Shown piece after piece: positions 24,368 to 34,659 of a stretch of DNA of 64,000 bases (positions within the stretch are counted from its first letter, which is position 1; every line of letters starts with the position of its first letter). The DNA is from Collybia mongolica. Its lineage: Eukaryota; Basidiomycota; Agaricomycetes; Agaricales; Clitocybaceae. The position numbers and the translations under genes are program-made. Under the pieces are notes generated by a model. That model saw only the letters and a program-made list of their open reading frames with translations. It was not told where the DNA came from and did no database searches. The stretch lies in contig JAAXNY010000006.1 of NCBI GenBank assembly GCA_013420905.1, positions 434,001 through 498,000 of the forward strand, written 5' to 3'.

Positions 24368-25270
24368 ATGGCTAAATCCTCAGCATCGAAAGTCAATAAG
24401 CATGGTGGCAAGGTCAAGTCGGGGTCAACTCCTGCCAAAAATAAAGTATTAGGTAGTTGCCACTTCCTCTAGTAGGATGATTTCACTAATTGTATTACAC
24501 CTGAAGCGGCACAGACCATGACCCTACAAGCTAAGCTGAAGAAACTACAAGGTACCTACGTCCGATTTATTTCTTCTTCAATGTGCGCTCAACTTCGTCA
24601 ATACCATCAGCCGAGAACGACGCCCTGCGCAAATCTGCCGCTGCAAAAGAGATAACATCGGACTTGATACCACAGCCAGCGCGCGGCTCTAGCAGAAAGA
24701 AATTTAACTTACAGTTTGCAATGTGTTTAGAAGATGACCAGGATTTATATACATCAATTCGCGTAAGTTTCATTTTTATTCACGGAATCTATCTGATTAT
24801 CTATAGCGTTCTGTTCGTGAATTGACTGCCACGGCAGGGATCGATTACAGCCTTTCATGGCACCGACAACCCAAACCAATAATAGCCCGAATAATTGCTG
24901 TAGTAAGTCTCCTGTTATTTACCCTCCCTTTGACTAACAAAGTTGTCAGGCTCGAAAGCGTCACGAGTATCTGAACCGATTTGCCCATGGCTGGCCCGTC
25001 GAGGAATTTATAAAATACAACCTCAAAAACAGGCGCGCCTATGCTCGTCGTCGCGGATATCTACCACCACCCTCAACACTTGCCAATAACACAGATGATG
25101 ATGATCGAGAAATGGAAGCAGATGAGGATGGAAGTGAACACGGCGAGAGTGATGACATGGACACAGCCATAGGAAATGGGGACCGAGAGGACGGGGATGA
25201 GGGCAAGGGCAATGAGGATGGGGATGAGGACATGACAGGTGAATCAGACCTAGAAGAGGAGAACTTCTGA
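24368..25270 (+). CDS. Third CACTA gene: small basic protein with acidic tail
   Basis: Predicted spliced gene with exons at about 24368-24446, 24508-24551, 24602-24762, 24808-24901 and 24952-25270. Splice sites match GT-AG, but the first junctions are uncertain. The N-terminus is Lys/Ser-rich, followed by a short possible coiled coil (MTLQAKLKKLQ). The middle contains RSVRELTATAGIDYSLSWHR. The last exon has a basic stretch (ARKRHEYLNRF, NRRAYARRRGY) and then about 60 residues dominated by Asp/Glu to the stop at 25268-25270. I do not recognise the family. Its position, in the same direction as the Spt5-like gene and close to the right subterminal repeats, suggests a DNA-binding accessory protein comparable in role to TnpA of plant elements. 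Confidence 0.55.
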
Positions 25271-25489
25271 GTAGGAGAATTTTCCAAAATCTTCTAATTG
25301 ATAAACCATACAGATACCATATTTTTTTCATATATAATTGGATTTTTTTGGCACTCTAGTGGATGACTTTCAGTTAGAAAAGGCTATATTTTAGGCAATA
25401 TAATTATTGCATTCAGTGGATGAATATTTCCTGCTCCCCAGTCTGAAAAGTCCCCCAAAAATTGTTGAAAATCATCCAAACTCAAGGGT

Positions 25490-25835
25490 ATGAAATTCAT
25501 TATGAGCAAGGGGATGAATTGAGAGCCATAGAATTAATCCAGTTATGGTGAAGAATTCATCCAGAGATACTGTAGCTAATCCCACCTTTAAAAGTATGAA
25601 ATTCATTCTAAGACAAGGGATGAATAAAAGCCATTTATTTAATCCAGTTTTGGTGAAGAATTCATCCAGAGATATTTTAACTAATCCCACCTTTAGAAGT
25701 ATGAAATTCATTCTGAGGAAAAGGATGAATAAAAGCCATTTATTTAATCCAGCTTTGGTGAAGAATTTATCCTGGGATAACATGGTTAATATTGCCTTTA
25801 GAGGTATGAAATTCATCCAGGGTATGAATAGTGGA
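25490..25835. repeat. Right subterminal repeats of the CACTA element
   Basis: Three imperfect direct units of about 110 bp, each containing GGTGAAGAATTCATCC-like sequence and a GTATGAAATTCATTC core, at about 25545, 25652 and 25755. Additional TTCATCC motifs continue towards the right end at 26083. Confidence 0.75.
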
Positions 25836-26975
25836 TGAATCTAAAGGTGCTGACTTGGGACATTCTATGGCTTGAATTCAGCCAATAAAATACATACTTT
25901 CAAGGGGGAAAATCATCTCTTTTTACCCACCCTAAGGGTTGAATTTCCCAATATTTGTAAATGAAATTCATTATATTTCTGTTGTTATGATGGGATGAAA
26001 TTTATACTTTATAAAGATGACTTCCCACTGCTTAAGTAAGGAAAGGGGGGTTGTAAATTCATCCTCTATGGAGCTCACAGTGATAAGCATGACCCAAAAC
26101 GAGTCGCGATCATATGCGACGGGTCCATTCCGCGGTCCGAAGACCTCCAGGCTACTTCAGCCTGGAGAGTCTGGTCGGACGGTATACTGTATAACGGCAT
26201 TGCCCCTTGTGGGAATGCCACTTCGGACGATGCTGAGGCCTGCGCCATCTCGAAAGGGGTGGATGAGGCCCTCGGCATCCCTAACCTAGACATCCAGAAA
26301 ATTGATGTCTTCTCAGACTCCGTGAATGCAATCAAACTGGTCATTGACCCGACGCATCACACGGCACACAAATGGGCCGCCAACGTATCGGCCAAACTCG
26401 CTTACTGGCTAACGGTTAAACCGGACGCCAGTATCACTCTGCACCACACACCAAAGGCGTGCGAGGTGCGCGAACACGTACTTGCCCACGAAGCAGCCTC
26501 CAATACGGAGATTCCGCACGGAGAAGTAAAACACACATCCCTTGCTAAGGCGAGGGCGGACGCGGTCCTGCGTATGACGGACGCTTGGAGCAAATTGGCC
26601 AAGCAAAAGTCTTACATAGGGTCCCACTTCTTGCTGCTCCACAAAGGGAGTAAGCAGCTATTGCCAAGCCACCTGAAAGGAGGGACTTGGATCGGAAAGG
26701 TGTCCACCAACACCAGTAATACTGTCAGGCTAGCGCGGGCCCTAACGGGCCACGCGCCGATTGGCGCGTACAGACAAAGGTTCCTTAAGGAGAAGGAGAC
26801 CTACGAATGCGACTGCGGCCTCGGAAAGGAGACTGTAGAACACGTATTCCGGCACTGTCCGCTATACCAGCAGAAAACCCGGCCTGGGAGGACGCTGACT
26901 CTTGTCTGGGTCAGCAATTTCCTACACGACAACCCGGAGGCCTTTGGGGTCTTCCGGGAGCCCCGTTTAGAGTAG

Positions 26976-27435
26976 GGTGGGTGTACCGGGCGGTAAGTAG
27001 GTTCTTGTTGAGGGGTAGCCGCGACACCGAGGCATCAGTCCCGGGCTTCGGCCCAGGGTGAGCGGTCATGCATGGCCTCGGCCTCTCCGGACTAAGTCGA
27101 CCTCCTCTTGAGGAGGTCTCCAGGGGGATGAGCCCCCCCGGTGAACCTGTCAGCAGGGGTGGCTGCACTAATACTTATTTACCAAGCGGATTGAGAGGCG
27201 CAGGGGGCGAGCCCCCCTGCTATGACGCCTGCTCTCGTTTCCCACAAGGGACTATTTTAAGGCCCCTCACAAGGGGGCTCACTCAGGGAGCGCTTCCAAC
27301 CGGGAACGGGCGGGGCAATCCAGACCTGCCTCATATGACGGCCTATAATGGACATATCACGACTCGACTTGATACGACTACGGTTACACGTGACCGCTTC
27401 TGTACTTTTGTATTGCGGTATATAAAAACGTTGAA
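26976..27435 (+). other. Structured 3' UTR of LINE copy 3
   Basis: Rich in short self-complementary stretches, including CCGGGCTTCGGCCC, GACCTCCTCTTGAGGAGGTC and a GGGGG...CCCCC stem. The same layout occurs in LINE copies 1 and 2, with changes on both sides of stems. It ends just before the poly-A tail. It is probably the RNA region recognised by the element's reverse transcriptase. Confidence 0.7.
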
Positions 27436-27849
27436 GAAAAAAAAAAAAAAAAAGACTAGACTTTACTTTACTGTTGTTAATACATCTGTTGTGGTCATTC
27501 TGGTGCTTCATCTGGACACTTCTCGAACTTGTCTCTTCTTGGGTCTTTCTCATTCTAACAACCAGTTCCCATCTGGACTCTTGAATTCCTCTTTGGCGCG
27601 CATACAGACGGAATCCGGATCTCAGCTCCGCGAACACCTATCTCGAATTTGGACTGAGGAGTGCAATCAGTTCCTCAGTGGAATGGACATGTGTACTTCC
27701 GAAGGGCTCGAGTAACCAAATACAAAGACGAATTGATCAAATGCATTCATATTTTGTGATGCTACAAGATTATTGCGTATAAACAGATTCAAGAGCCACC
27801 GATGAAGTCACCGTCTTGGAACAATAGATATCAGCTACCATGACATAAC

Positions 27850-28983
27850 GTTTAAACGAAATACTGGGCTCACTGTTGATGTGGAGGACCTGCCCTGTCA
27901 TGATATTCGAATCACTGGATGCCAAGAAAACATATGCAGGCCCTAGCTCTGCAGGCTGCCCAGCGCGTCCGTGAAGAGGCATGCCGACCCCCATGCCTTC
28001 CATGTCCTCCGCGGAGCGCGAAGCGGGTTGGAGGGCCGTGATAACGGGGCCAGGGGCAATGGCATTAACACGGATGCCGCGTGGAGCAAGTTTGACCGCG
28101 AGCGAACGGGTGAAGCTCACGATGGCGCCTTTCGTCGAGCTGTAGTCGACTTTCCGACAAGTTAGTACTTCAGAATGTGTTTTTGAAAGGAAAAAAGGAC
28201 TGTACCAAGACCCTTGGAACCCCTGTATGCTGTGACTGAGGTTGTATTGATGATACTGGACCCGCGATTAAGATGTGGGAGTGCGAATTTCGTAACGGCG
28301 AACATCTGGAGGATATTCGAACGGAAGGTACTTTCAACCTTTTTGAGGTCGATCTCCTCGAAGTTCTTGTTGATTCTAATATAGTTCAGTATTATAGATG
28401 ATCTTCATGTGACAATCATACGTACATCTGTTTGGATGCATTATTGACCAGGATGTTCAGCTTGCCAAATTTTTGGATATGTGAGTCGACAACGGCCTTG
28501 CAGAAGTCTTCCTGCATAAGGTCGCCTGCTATTAGATTAACTTTTGCGCCCTCTTTTTCAAGTGTATCTTTAGCATCTTTGGCGTCCTCAGCTTCCTGCG
28601 GGAGATGGGAGATGGTGATGCCTTTGCAACCCTCGCGTGCAAACATAATGGCAGCAGCGCGACCTATCCCGCTATCTCCTCCTGTTATGATGGCGGCCTT
28701 CCCATTCAGCCTATTGGATTTCGTTGGAAAAGATAGATATCTGGGTGAAGCATGGGCATCACGCACTTTCTACTTCCAGCATATTCATAGAGACTGGGTT
28801 TGCCATCGTCGCTCCATGATTCAAGCTTGGAATACTCGACCCCGGCTTTTGAAGAATTTAACCATAGCAAAATGATGGTGGAGTCAGGCTCACGGGTGAT
28901 GTTTTTGTCTAGACCAGGTAAATCCTGCTTCTGCTTATCAGGGACAGCGACAGAGTATGCGGTGATGATATCTGCGGCAGACA
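27850..28983 (-). CDS. Short-chain dehydrogenase/reductase (SDR)
   Basis: Spliced minus-strand gene starting at the ATG at 28983. An N-terminal extension of about 85 residues is followed by an intron of about 55 bp. The Rossmann domain then opens with the cofactor motif GGDSGIG. Later exons supply NNAS, the catalytic serine in INTTSVTAY and the YSSTK (YxxxK) pair, PG near VNAIAPGPV, and the closing GQVLHIN. The set matches the YghA/YhdF-like SDR group of NAD(P)-dependent oxidoreductases, probably cytosolic; the substrate is unknown. The 3' end is uncertain: after GQVLHIN a donor-like GTGAGC may start a last intron, otherwise an unusual tail runs to about 27770. A decayed duplicate of its 5' region lies at 33015-33440. 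Confidence 0.85.
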
Positions 28984-29644
28984 TAATGTAAGTCTGTAGA
29001 ATGGATGTTTTTATGAGTGAGGTTTTGGATTGCTGTGAGGCCTACTTATAAGAGGTTGGCTTTTTGGTCGAGAAGCCGATGATGTCAGGGAGTCCGTCAT
29101 ATGCCTCCAAGGGCAAGTCAAGCTACTTCATAAATTTGTAACCACTGTTGAAAATGTGAGTCAGTGACGTAATATTACGTTCTAGTTTTACATTCGATAC
29201 CCTAGAGTGCGAATCTTACCAGCTACGCGTCCTCACACTCGTTGCCAAAAACAGAAGTAACGTGATAAAGGCATGATCGTTCCGCATGTGATCAGTGATC
29301 ACGGCCCCATTCTAAAAACTACTTTTGGCCTACTTACTAACCAGTCCGCACATCTCTGTGTTGCTTCCTCTCTGATTGTGCCGCACCTCTGAGATTATTT
29401 CTCCACCGAGCACAGCCTACTACGACCATCAAACGAACTAATCTACGACATGTGAAGACACAAGTGCTTTATATACCCTTTGCACAGCCATACGACCAGA
29501 ATCAATGATCTGCGCGTCACCTTTGGTCTGACGTGAGAACGTTCTCAAAAAAACGAGTGGCTTCGTGCGTAGTAGGTATAGACCACCGTCGACAATCGAC
29601 CGAACTCTCTAGCTTTCGGACTCACTACCTCTGCCTCGTTCGGA

Positions 29645-31515
29645 ATGGACACCATCCAGACCCATGTTTGGACGTATTCACGCAATGTCTCTGCAATTTC
29701 TCTTGCATCAACTTCCGTGACTAGCTCAATATCGCCCTCTGATTGCACGGCCACCACATCCTCTACGGTCCCGGGCTTGGGGGAAGTTTCTGGACGAGCA
29801 ATTCTCGCCCTCGGAAAGGTGACGCTTCGTGGGGCCGAGCATGTTATCACAAGGCGCAGGCTGGACGTTATCTCAGCAAAATTTCCCCACCGAAATGCAG
29901 ACCACATCTCGGGAATAGATCAGATGTACAAGGACATTCTGGAACTCTCAAGGTATGGTATTTACCGAATTTGGTTTCGTACTTCAACCTTATTCGGACA
30001 ATAGACGCGACTTGTACCACAACGCAATCAGGATACGCGCCTTGAGAGTGATTCTGGCTCAGATAGGGAGTCACCAAACGCAGAAACTTATAGAGCATTT
30101 ACTGGGGTGGCCCTTCATCGAAATTAAAATATTCATATCCGAGTTAACTGCCCTGCTCAATCCTCTCCAGTGCGCAAGTCCATCGTAAACTAACACTTTC
30201 CTCCTTACTAACCACATCATAGGCTGCACTCGGCACAACAGTTGGAGAAGATTTCAGCTCCGGTACAAGCTTACACCCAATCTCTTGCCACGTGGGAAAG
30301 CCACTCACTGGAGCCTTTTCTTGTCTTCTTGCAACGCCTAGCAACAAGGAGCGATATTGCTAGTCAAGCTATCCTCGAAGGAGGCATCTTGGACTACCTT
30401 CTATACCTATATGCATCAAATTTTTCTGATCCCCTCGCACAGAAAGATGCAGGGGATTTCTCCCGGACATCAATTCTTTACGCAGGGTGCAACTCGTTAT
30501 TACGCATCCTATCCACTGCACACGGAGGGCTGGTTTTGATATCCAGACACCCGTTCCATGTCCTATGGTCAATCCGCCCAGAACTGCCGTTCACAAACCT
30601 CGTGTCCGATCGCATAATCCGGCGTGCACAGATATGGAAGTCAATGGACAGGGAACTCATAAATTGGAGGATACGCGCAATAATGGAAATGGTGTTGGAT
30701 TGGCGCCGGCCTTATGAGCAAGAATTCCTCATGGATATCACGGTGGATATTTTAGAGTTCTCCGGGTGAGCGAAGTCAAAGTTAGTTGCACCTCTCTCTT
30801 ATGGAAAAATAGATCGGAGACTTCGGAACCAGATATATATAGTCGTGCTTTAAGATTGTTTTATCGGTTGGTCTCCATAGGTCGAATCTCTGCCCGACAC
30901 GCTATTTGCCACTATTGGACTCTCGGCACACATGAATACTTTGTCAAACTTATGTCGCGGATCATTGTCCGAATCTCGTGTCTCATGTGAGTTTTTCTGA
31001 GCAATCTGCGTGTTGGTGGAGTACTCTGAACTTGAATATGTAGCACTTCAGACACGCCAGAATGGGAAATATTCGTTTTGCCTTGGAATGAGCCGCAATT
31101 CAGGCCACTTGATGAAGTCTTCTTCAAATCAAATGCAGTTTTGCGGATTATCGACTCGTTTATCGAAACTGCCAGAATCAACGAAGGCTTCCTCACTGTG
31201 ATTTTGGAAGCTAATATTCTTGGTCTACTACGCCCCTTCCTTCAGCAAGAATTCCGGGACACTCCATACTTGACACAACATAGTGGTGATAAGCTCATGG
31301 TGTACGACATTGCAGATTTTGAGTTCCTTGTGATGATCCGTGAACACGGCCTCCGAAAGCTTTATTCATTAGTTTCTAACCAAGATCCCGACTTCGTTGA
31401 CCCACGACGAGTTATACTATCCCGCGCATTTGACGTTGTTCTACGTCGCAAACAAGAGACTAACGAGGCAGAGGCACGGTGGTTACTCAGGGCCGTTAAC
31501 CCCAATGAGGATTGA
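29645..31515 (+). CDS. Family X copy B, intact, function unknown
   Basis: Five exons (about 29645-29952, 30004-30183, 30223-30766, 30814-30987, 31041-31515), all joined in frame by GT-AG introns of about 40-55 bp, giving about 560 residues. Exon 1 has the PGLGEVSGRAILALGKVTLR block. Exon 3 starts RLHSA and holds WESHSLEPF and YAGCNSLLRILS. Exon 4 has RALRLFYRLVS. Exon 5 has ILEANILGLLRPFL and ends NPNED. The protein looks almost entirely alpha-helical, without signal peptide or membrane segment, which would suit a helical-repeat (ARM/HEAT-like) scaffold; that is inference only. It is about 660 bp from the divergently transcribed SDR gene. Confidence 0.8.
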
Positions 31516-32281
31516 ACATTGAATATTGGTCCAAGGAGTACAACAATAATAACTCAACAGAGTAAATTATCCTATATTCACTTCGATTAAGACGGTGACG
31601 GGGGTGCTTGACATGCCTCAGACAAGTGCAGAGTAGGATCTATACTACGGATAGCAAGGGGCAATGGAGCAGCACCGTGATGTAATTACAGTCGGCCTGC
31701 CTTAAAAGTAAATGCTCAGAGCTGTGTGATTGAGTTCGCAGAATCCTTGTGTAGGCGGTATGTAAGGCAACAATGTAGCAAGCCAACTGACAAATACTGT
31801 CTTAAACTTGAACGAATGGGGAAAGTGACAAAGTCATGCAGAGATCTCAAAACATAAACGTATATGCCAGGACTTGCACTCTCCTACCTACATTTTCCTT
31901 AGGCGGAGTATATGATATAGGAGCAGGAGCTTGTATATATGCGTTCAGTTCCTCACCCTGAGAAGTTCCATATGTCGATAGCGATATCTAGCTGATATTT
32001 CTTGCATTTATGATCGAATGTTTACCATTGCTTCCGTCACTGTGCTTATCCTCCACAGAATTCAGTTAGACTCGTGACCATTCCTTATTAAGGAGGCGAA
32101 ACCTGTGTATAAATTTGTCTCATAGGGGATCGGTCACCGGTCTAAGAATCAGTTCCTCGTGTATTGTTGCCCATACCTCCGGCCCTCAGACGCTGGGCCA
32201 CTCGGACATTCCTAGTAGGTGTAAATGGTAGTCCTCAGGGACTTAGCCAGAGAATGTGAAGCGGATGCTCACGCATGATGG
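31516..32281. other. Intergenic DNA, nothing recognised
   Basis: Between family X copy B and the decayed copy C. No conserved frame or repeat was identified. Confidence 0.5.
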
Positions 32282-33010
32282 TCACGCCGCCCAGTCACCC
32301 GGACGAAATGAGTAGCAAAGAGTCACAATATACGTCGACGTTAGGTTCTGACATATTCGCTGGGGGTGTATATTAAGGGGAACAACAAAGTTGGACACAT
32401 ACACATAAGTTTGGAGGTCCATAATGCCACCTTTAATGACTCGATGATTCGCATTTGCAACGTGCAGTAAGTGAAGGATGAAAGGTGTCAAGGAATGGAT
32501 TTCTAATCCAGTAAGCGGCGCGCGCAATTCTGTGTATGCCCAAGCAGGTTGCTTTCCGCGATATAATTCGCCGTAATCTTCGCGGTGAATATTGAATGAT
32601 GTGACGGTGCGTGTGGTGCCTGCGTACTGGAGGGGATGAAGCGTAAAAATCAGTTCACCGAAAAATATTTTTAGTTTCAATCATCAAAGGCCGTCTCAAC
32701 GATGGCTGGATGAGTTGCAAAGTTTGATGATTCCCAATTGTGCTAAATCTTTAGAAGCCTCATTCCGGATTACATCAGTATAGAGGCCGCGTCTGTTGCA
32801 GAATAAGTTTAGAAACAGAATCGAATCTGATGTTGCCGAAACTCTAAAGTTTCAAAGTATTCTTGTACATTTTTTCAACACCTGGAATCTTTTCTGCAAT
32901 TCGATGAGGAAGTTTTGCAGAAAAAGAATCTAGCCTGCTTCGTATAACAAGATAGTCCGCCCTGCGAAGCGTAACTTTCCAAGAACGAGGATCACTCCTT
33001 CGGAAGTTGG
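32282..33010 (-). pseudogene. Family X copy C, heavily decayed
   Basis: Minus-strand remnants of exons 1-3. Exon 1 (about 32865-33005) preserves VTLRRADYLVIRSRLD in place of the family's VTLRGAEHVITRRRLD. Exon 2 (about 32640-32830) and exon 3 (32282-32625, with IKGGIMDLQTYVYVSNF) follow in order. Several stops and frameshifts occur and exons 4-5 are not found. Immediately upstream lies a decayed piece of the SDR gene. Confidence 0.7.
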
Positions 33011-33014
33011 TCCA

Positions 33015-33440
33015 ATTAGAGATGGGGTTTCATCATCGCTCCGGCATTCAAGCTTTAAGTTTGGAATGCTCGACCCCCAGTCTTTGGTGACATGTCTTGA
33101 TAAAATGATCGGGCTCAAGCCTCAAGCCTCACGGGTGATGCATTTGTCCAGGCCAGGTGTAAGTCCTGCTTCTGCTATTCAGAGACAGCAATAGATTAGC
33201 CGCTGATGATATCTGCGGCGGACATTCCGCAAGTCTGTAAAACGTATGTATCTGTGAATGAAGTTTGGCTATGACGCAGACATAAGACTGACTTACGAAG
33301 CTGGCTAGCCAATAATGTCAGTCCGTCGTGTCTCCAAGAAACCTCCAATTGCAAGCGCAGCTCATGGTCGATTAAATTGTAACCAACGTCGCAAATGTGA
33401 GTCGTAGCATAACGTTCCGGATTCGCCTTGTATTATCCAA
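33015..33440 (-). pseudogene. Decayed duplicate of the SDR 5' exon and promoter
   Basis: Sequence matches about 28800-29190, the first exon and upstream region of the SDR gene. It shares GGGTGATG-to-CTGCTTCTGCT, GATGATATCTGCGGC and promoter words such as AATGTCAG...GTCCGTC. The equivalent of the start codon is destroyed (ATG to a non-start triplet near 33227). No Rossmann-domain exons are attached. Confidence 0.7.
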
Positions 33441-33592
33441 AAATGACCAGCTATTGTATGGTCGTGTTTGTTCAGCGGAATGGAAAGAACAAGATCGCAT
33501 TCGCCAATTGCCAGCCTTTATAAATCGATGAGCCGTTTCAAGTTCACACTGTTGCCACGAAGCTGCTGTTGGGTGAGCCTCATGATCCCATG

Positions 33593-33829
33593 ATGGCAGT
33601 CAAGTCCAGGTCCCGGACGAGGTTGAAGCATGACCCTGTTAAAATTCCTATATGTAAGCCCTTCCAGTTATGACTCCCGGTGTCGCGAGAATTCAACATT
33701 AATGCTTTTTCAGCCCGTGACTTTCTTGTCATTATAGTTCTGTGTTTCATTATAGCCTGTGCATTATTCTGCTTCGGTCGTCACATCGTCCTTCTCTGGA
33801 ACCGTATCATAAATTCGGGAAACACATGA
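33593..33829 (+). CDS. Possible small single-pass membrane protein, 58 aa
   Basis: Two-exon gene: 33593-33653 and 33714-33829, with a 60-bp intron (GTAAGC ... TTTTTCAG) that joins in frame. The N-terminal 24 residues are basic (MAVKSRSRTRLKHDP). They are followed by a strongly hydrophobic stretch of about 20 residues (FLVIIVLCFIIACALFCF) and a short tail ending NSGNT. The layout is that of a small tail-anchored or type-II ER/Golgi/mitochondrial protein. I do not recognise the family. The clean splice sites and the sharp change from basic to hydrophobic argue for a real gene, but 58 codons could still arise by chance. Confidence 0.45.
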
Positions 33830-34659
33830 CGAGGCAAAGACGTCCATTGGGACATGCACCATATATTTACGCCACACAACGCCACCATTCCTTCTTGAAA
33901 TCCCCCGATATTCGGCATACATCTAACCTGTAATCCGAGTGCAGAAGGTTGTGCAAGGTCCAAGAGGCCACTCTTTGCATCAGCCCACTCATACATCTTG
34001 GGGCGAGGCGAGGAGGGGGGGGAGGGGGACCTTCGACCTGGGTCTTGAGGGCTTTTCAACCCAATACACAACCACACCTATCCTATTGGTGCTTGAAAGG
34101 GCATGATCCCATAATCGTCCCGCATTCTGATATCGCTCAATGTTTACACCCATCGCATATGAACTTATTTTTTAGAATGCCATTGCATTGTATTTATTGT
34201 CGAGGAGTTCATACTATACAGTACTAGTATGGGCTTTGTTGCGCGCGGACCGGGCCTGTAATATATGTGAAGACGTCAATGTTCGGCTGATTCTGTTGTA
34301 GACAGTACTTACTTTACAGATCGGCCGACACCATACGACAGGAACTAATGCAATTAGGCCAAACTCGTTTTGTATTCACTGTATCTGGCATGGGCATCCT
34401 TATCATTTGGGATGGACCCATGCTGCTTTTGAGGCAGCTCTAAGGAATGGGCCGACACACTCTACAGTGGGGATTTTGGCTTGGGCTCAGTTTGGTCTGC
34501 CACATCACAGAAATATCTCAGTGTCAGTTGGCTCTACATTATAATAAAGCACTGTTGTATTCTCTTGTATACCCTGCAATTCGAAGTGGGTATTTTTTTA
34601 GCATCCAACTGTCTAAGCTGGGTATGATAAGTATTAGCACTATTGTTAGTATGATCTCG
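33830..34659. other. Intergenic DNA, nothing firm
   Basis: Contains a G-rich run near 34010-34030 and short open frames without recognisable motifs. It is the 3' flank of family X copy D and of the small membrane-protein candidate. Confidence 0.5.

Larger units (their letters stand above)
14909..26083. mobile_element. Complete CACTA (En/Spm) DNA transposon, 11.2 kb
   Basis: The ends are TCACTGTG and CACAGTGA, perfect 8-bp inverted repeats, flanked by the 3-bp duplication TAA (14906-14908 and 26084-26086). The interrupted LINE reading frame confirms the empty site. It contains a Tnp2-type transposase on the minus strand (16581-19974), an Spt5-like gene (from 20776 to 23378) and a third small gene (24368-25270) on the plus strand. 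Both ends carry tandem subterminal repeats with GGATGAA/TTCATCC motifs. Two later insertions lie inside it: a hAT remnant and a long palindrome. The transposase reads as spliced and unbroken, so autonomy is plausible. Confidence 0.92.
11952..26975 (+). pseudogene. LINE ORF2 (EN-RT-RNase H) interrupted by CACTA insertion
   Basis: The first part runs 11952-14908 without a stop. The endonuclease has QNVAKN, QEPPW and GGDFN blocks (about residues 8-230). The reverse transcriptase has the SYRPIVLLNTLGKLIEKML block, GQGSALSPILSAL and the catalytic YVDD (about residues 440-690). The second part resumes after the transposon at 26087. It encodes RNase H, beginning AIICDGS and continuing with the acidic residues in TSDDAE and VFSDSVNA, then a CDCGLGKET...H...C motif, to the stop at 26975. 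Taking out 14909-26086, one TSD copy included, restores the frame without any other change. The open frame that runs into the transposon ends at 14933. Confidence 0.9.
10028..27452 (+). mobile_element. Younger LINE copy 3, split by a CACTA transposon
   Basis: Plus-strand member of the same family as the LINE at 1987-9921, slightly 5'-truncated. It is flanked by a 15-bp duplication, agactagactttact, at 10013-10027 and 27453-27467, directly after a poly-A run of about 17 bases. Without the 11.2-kb CACTA insertion (14909-26083) it is about 6.25 kb: ORF1, ORF2 and a structured 3' UTR. Both ORFs are open up to the insertion point, so the element was probably recent when the transposon hit it. Confidence 0.93.

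Noticed and set aside
27068..27715. 215-codon frame over the LINE 3' end
   Set aside because: It runs through the 3' UTR, poly-A tail (a lysine run) and flanking DNA; it is a chance open frame.
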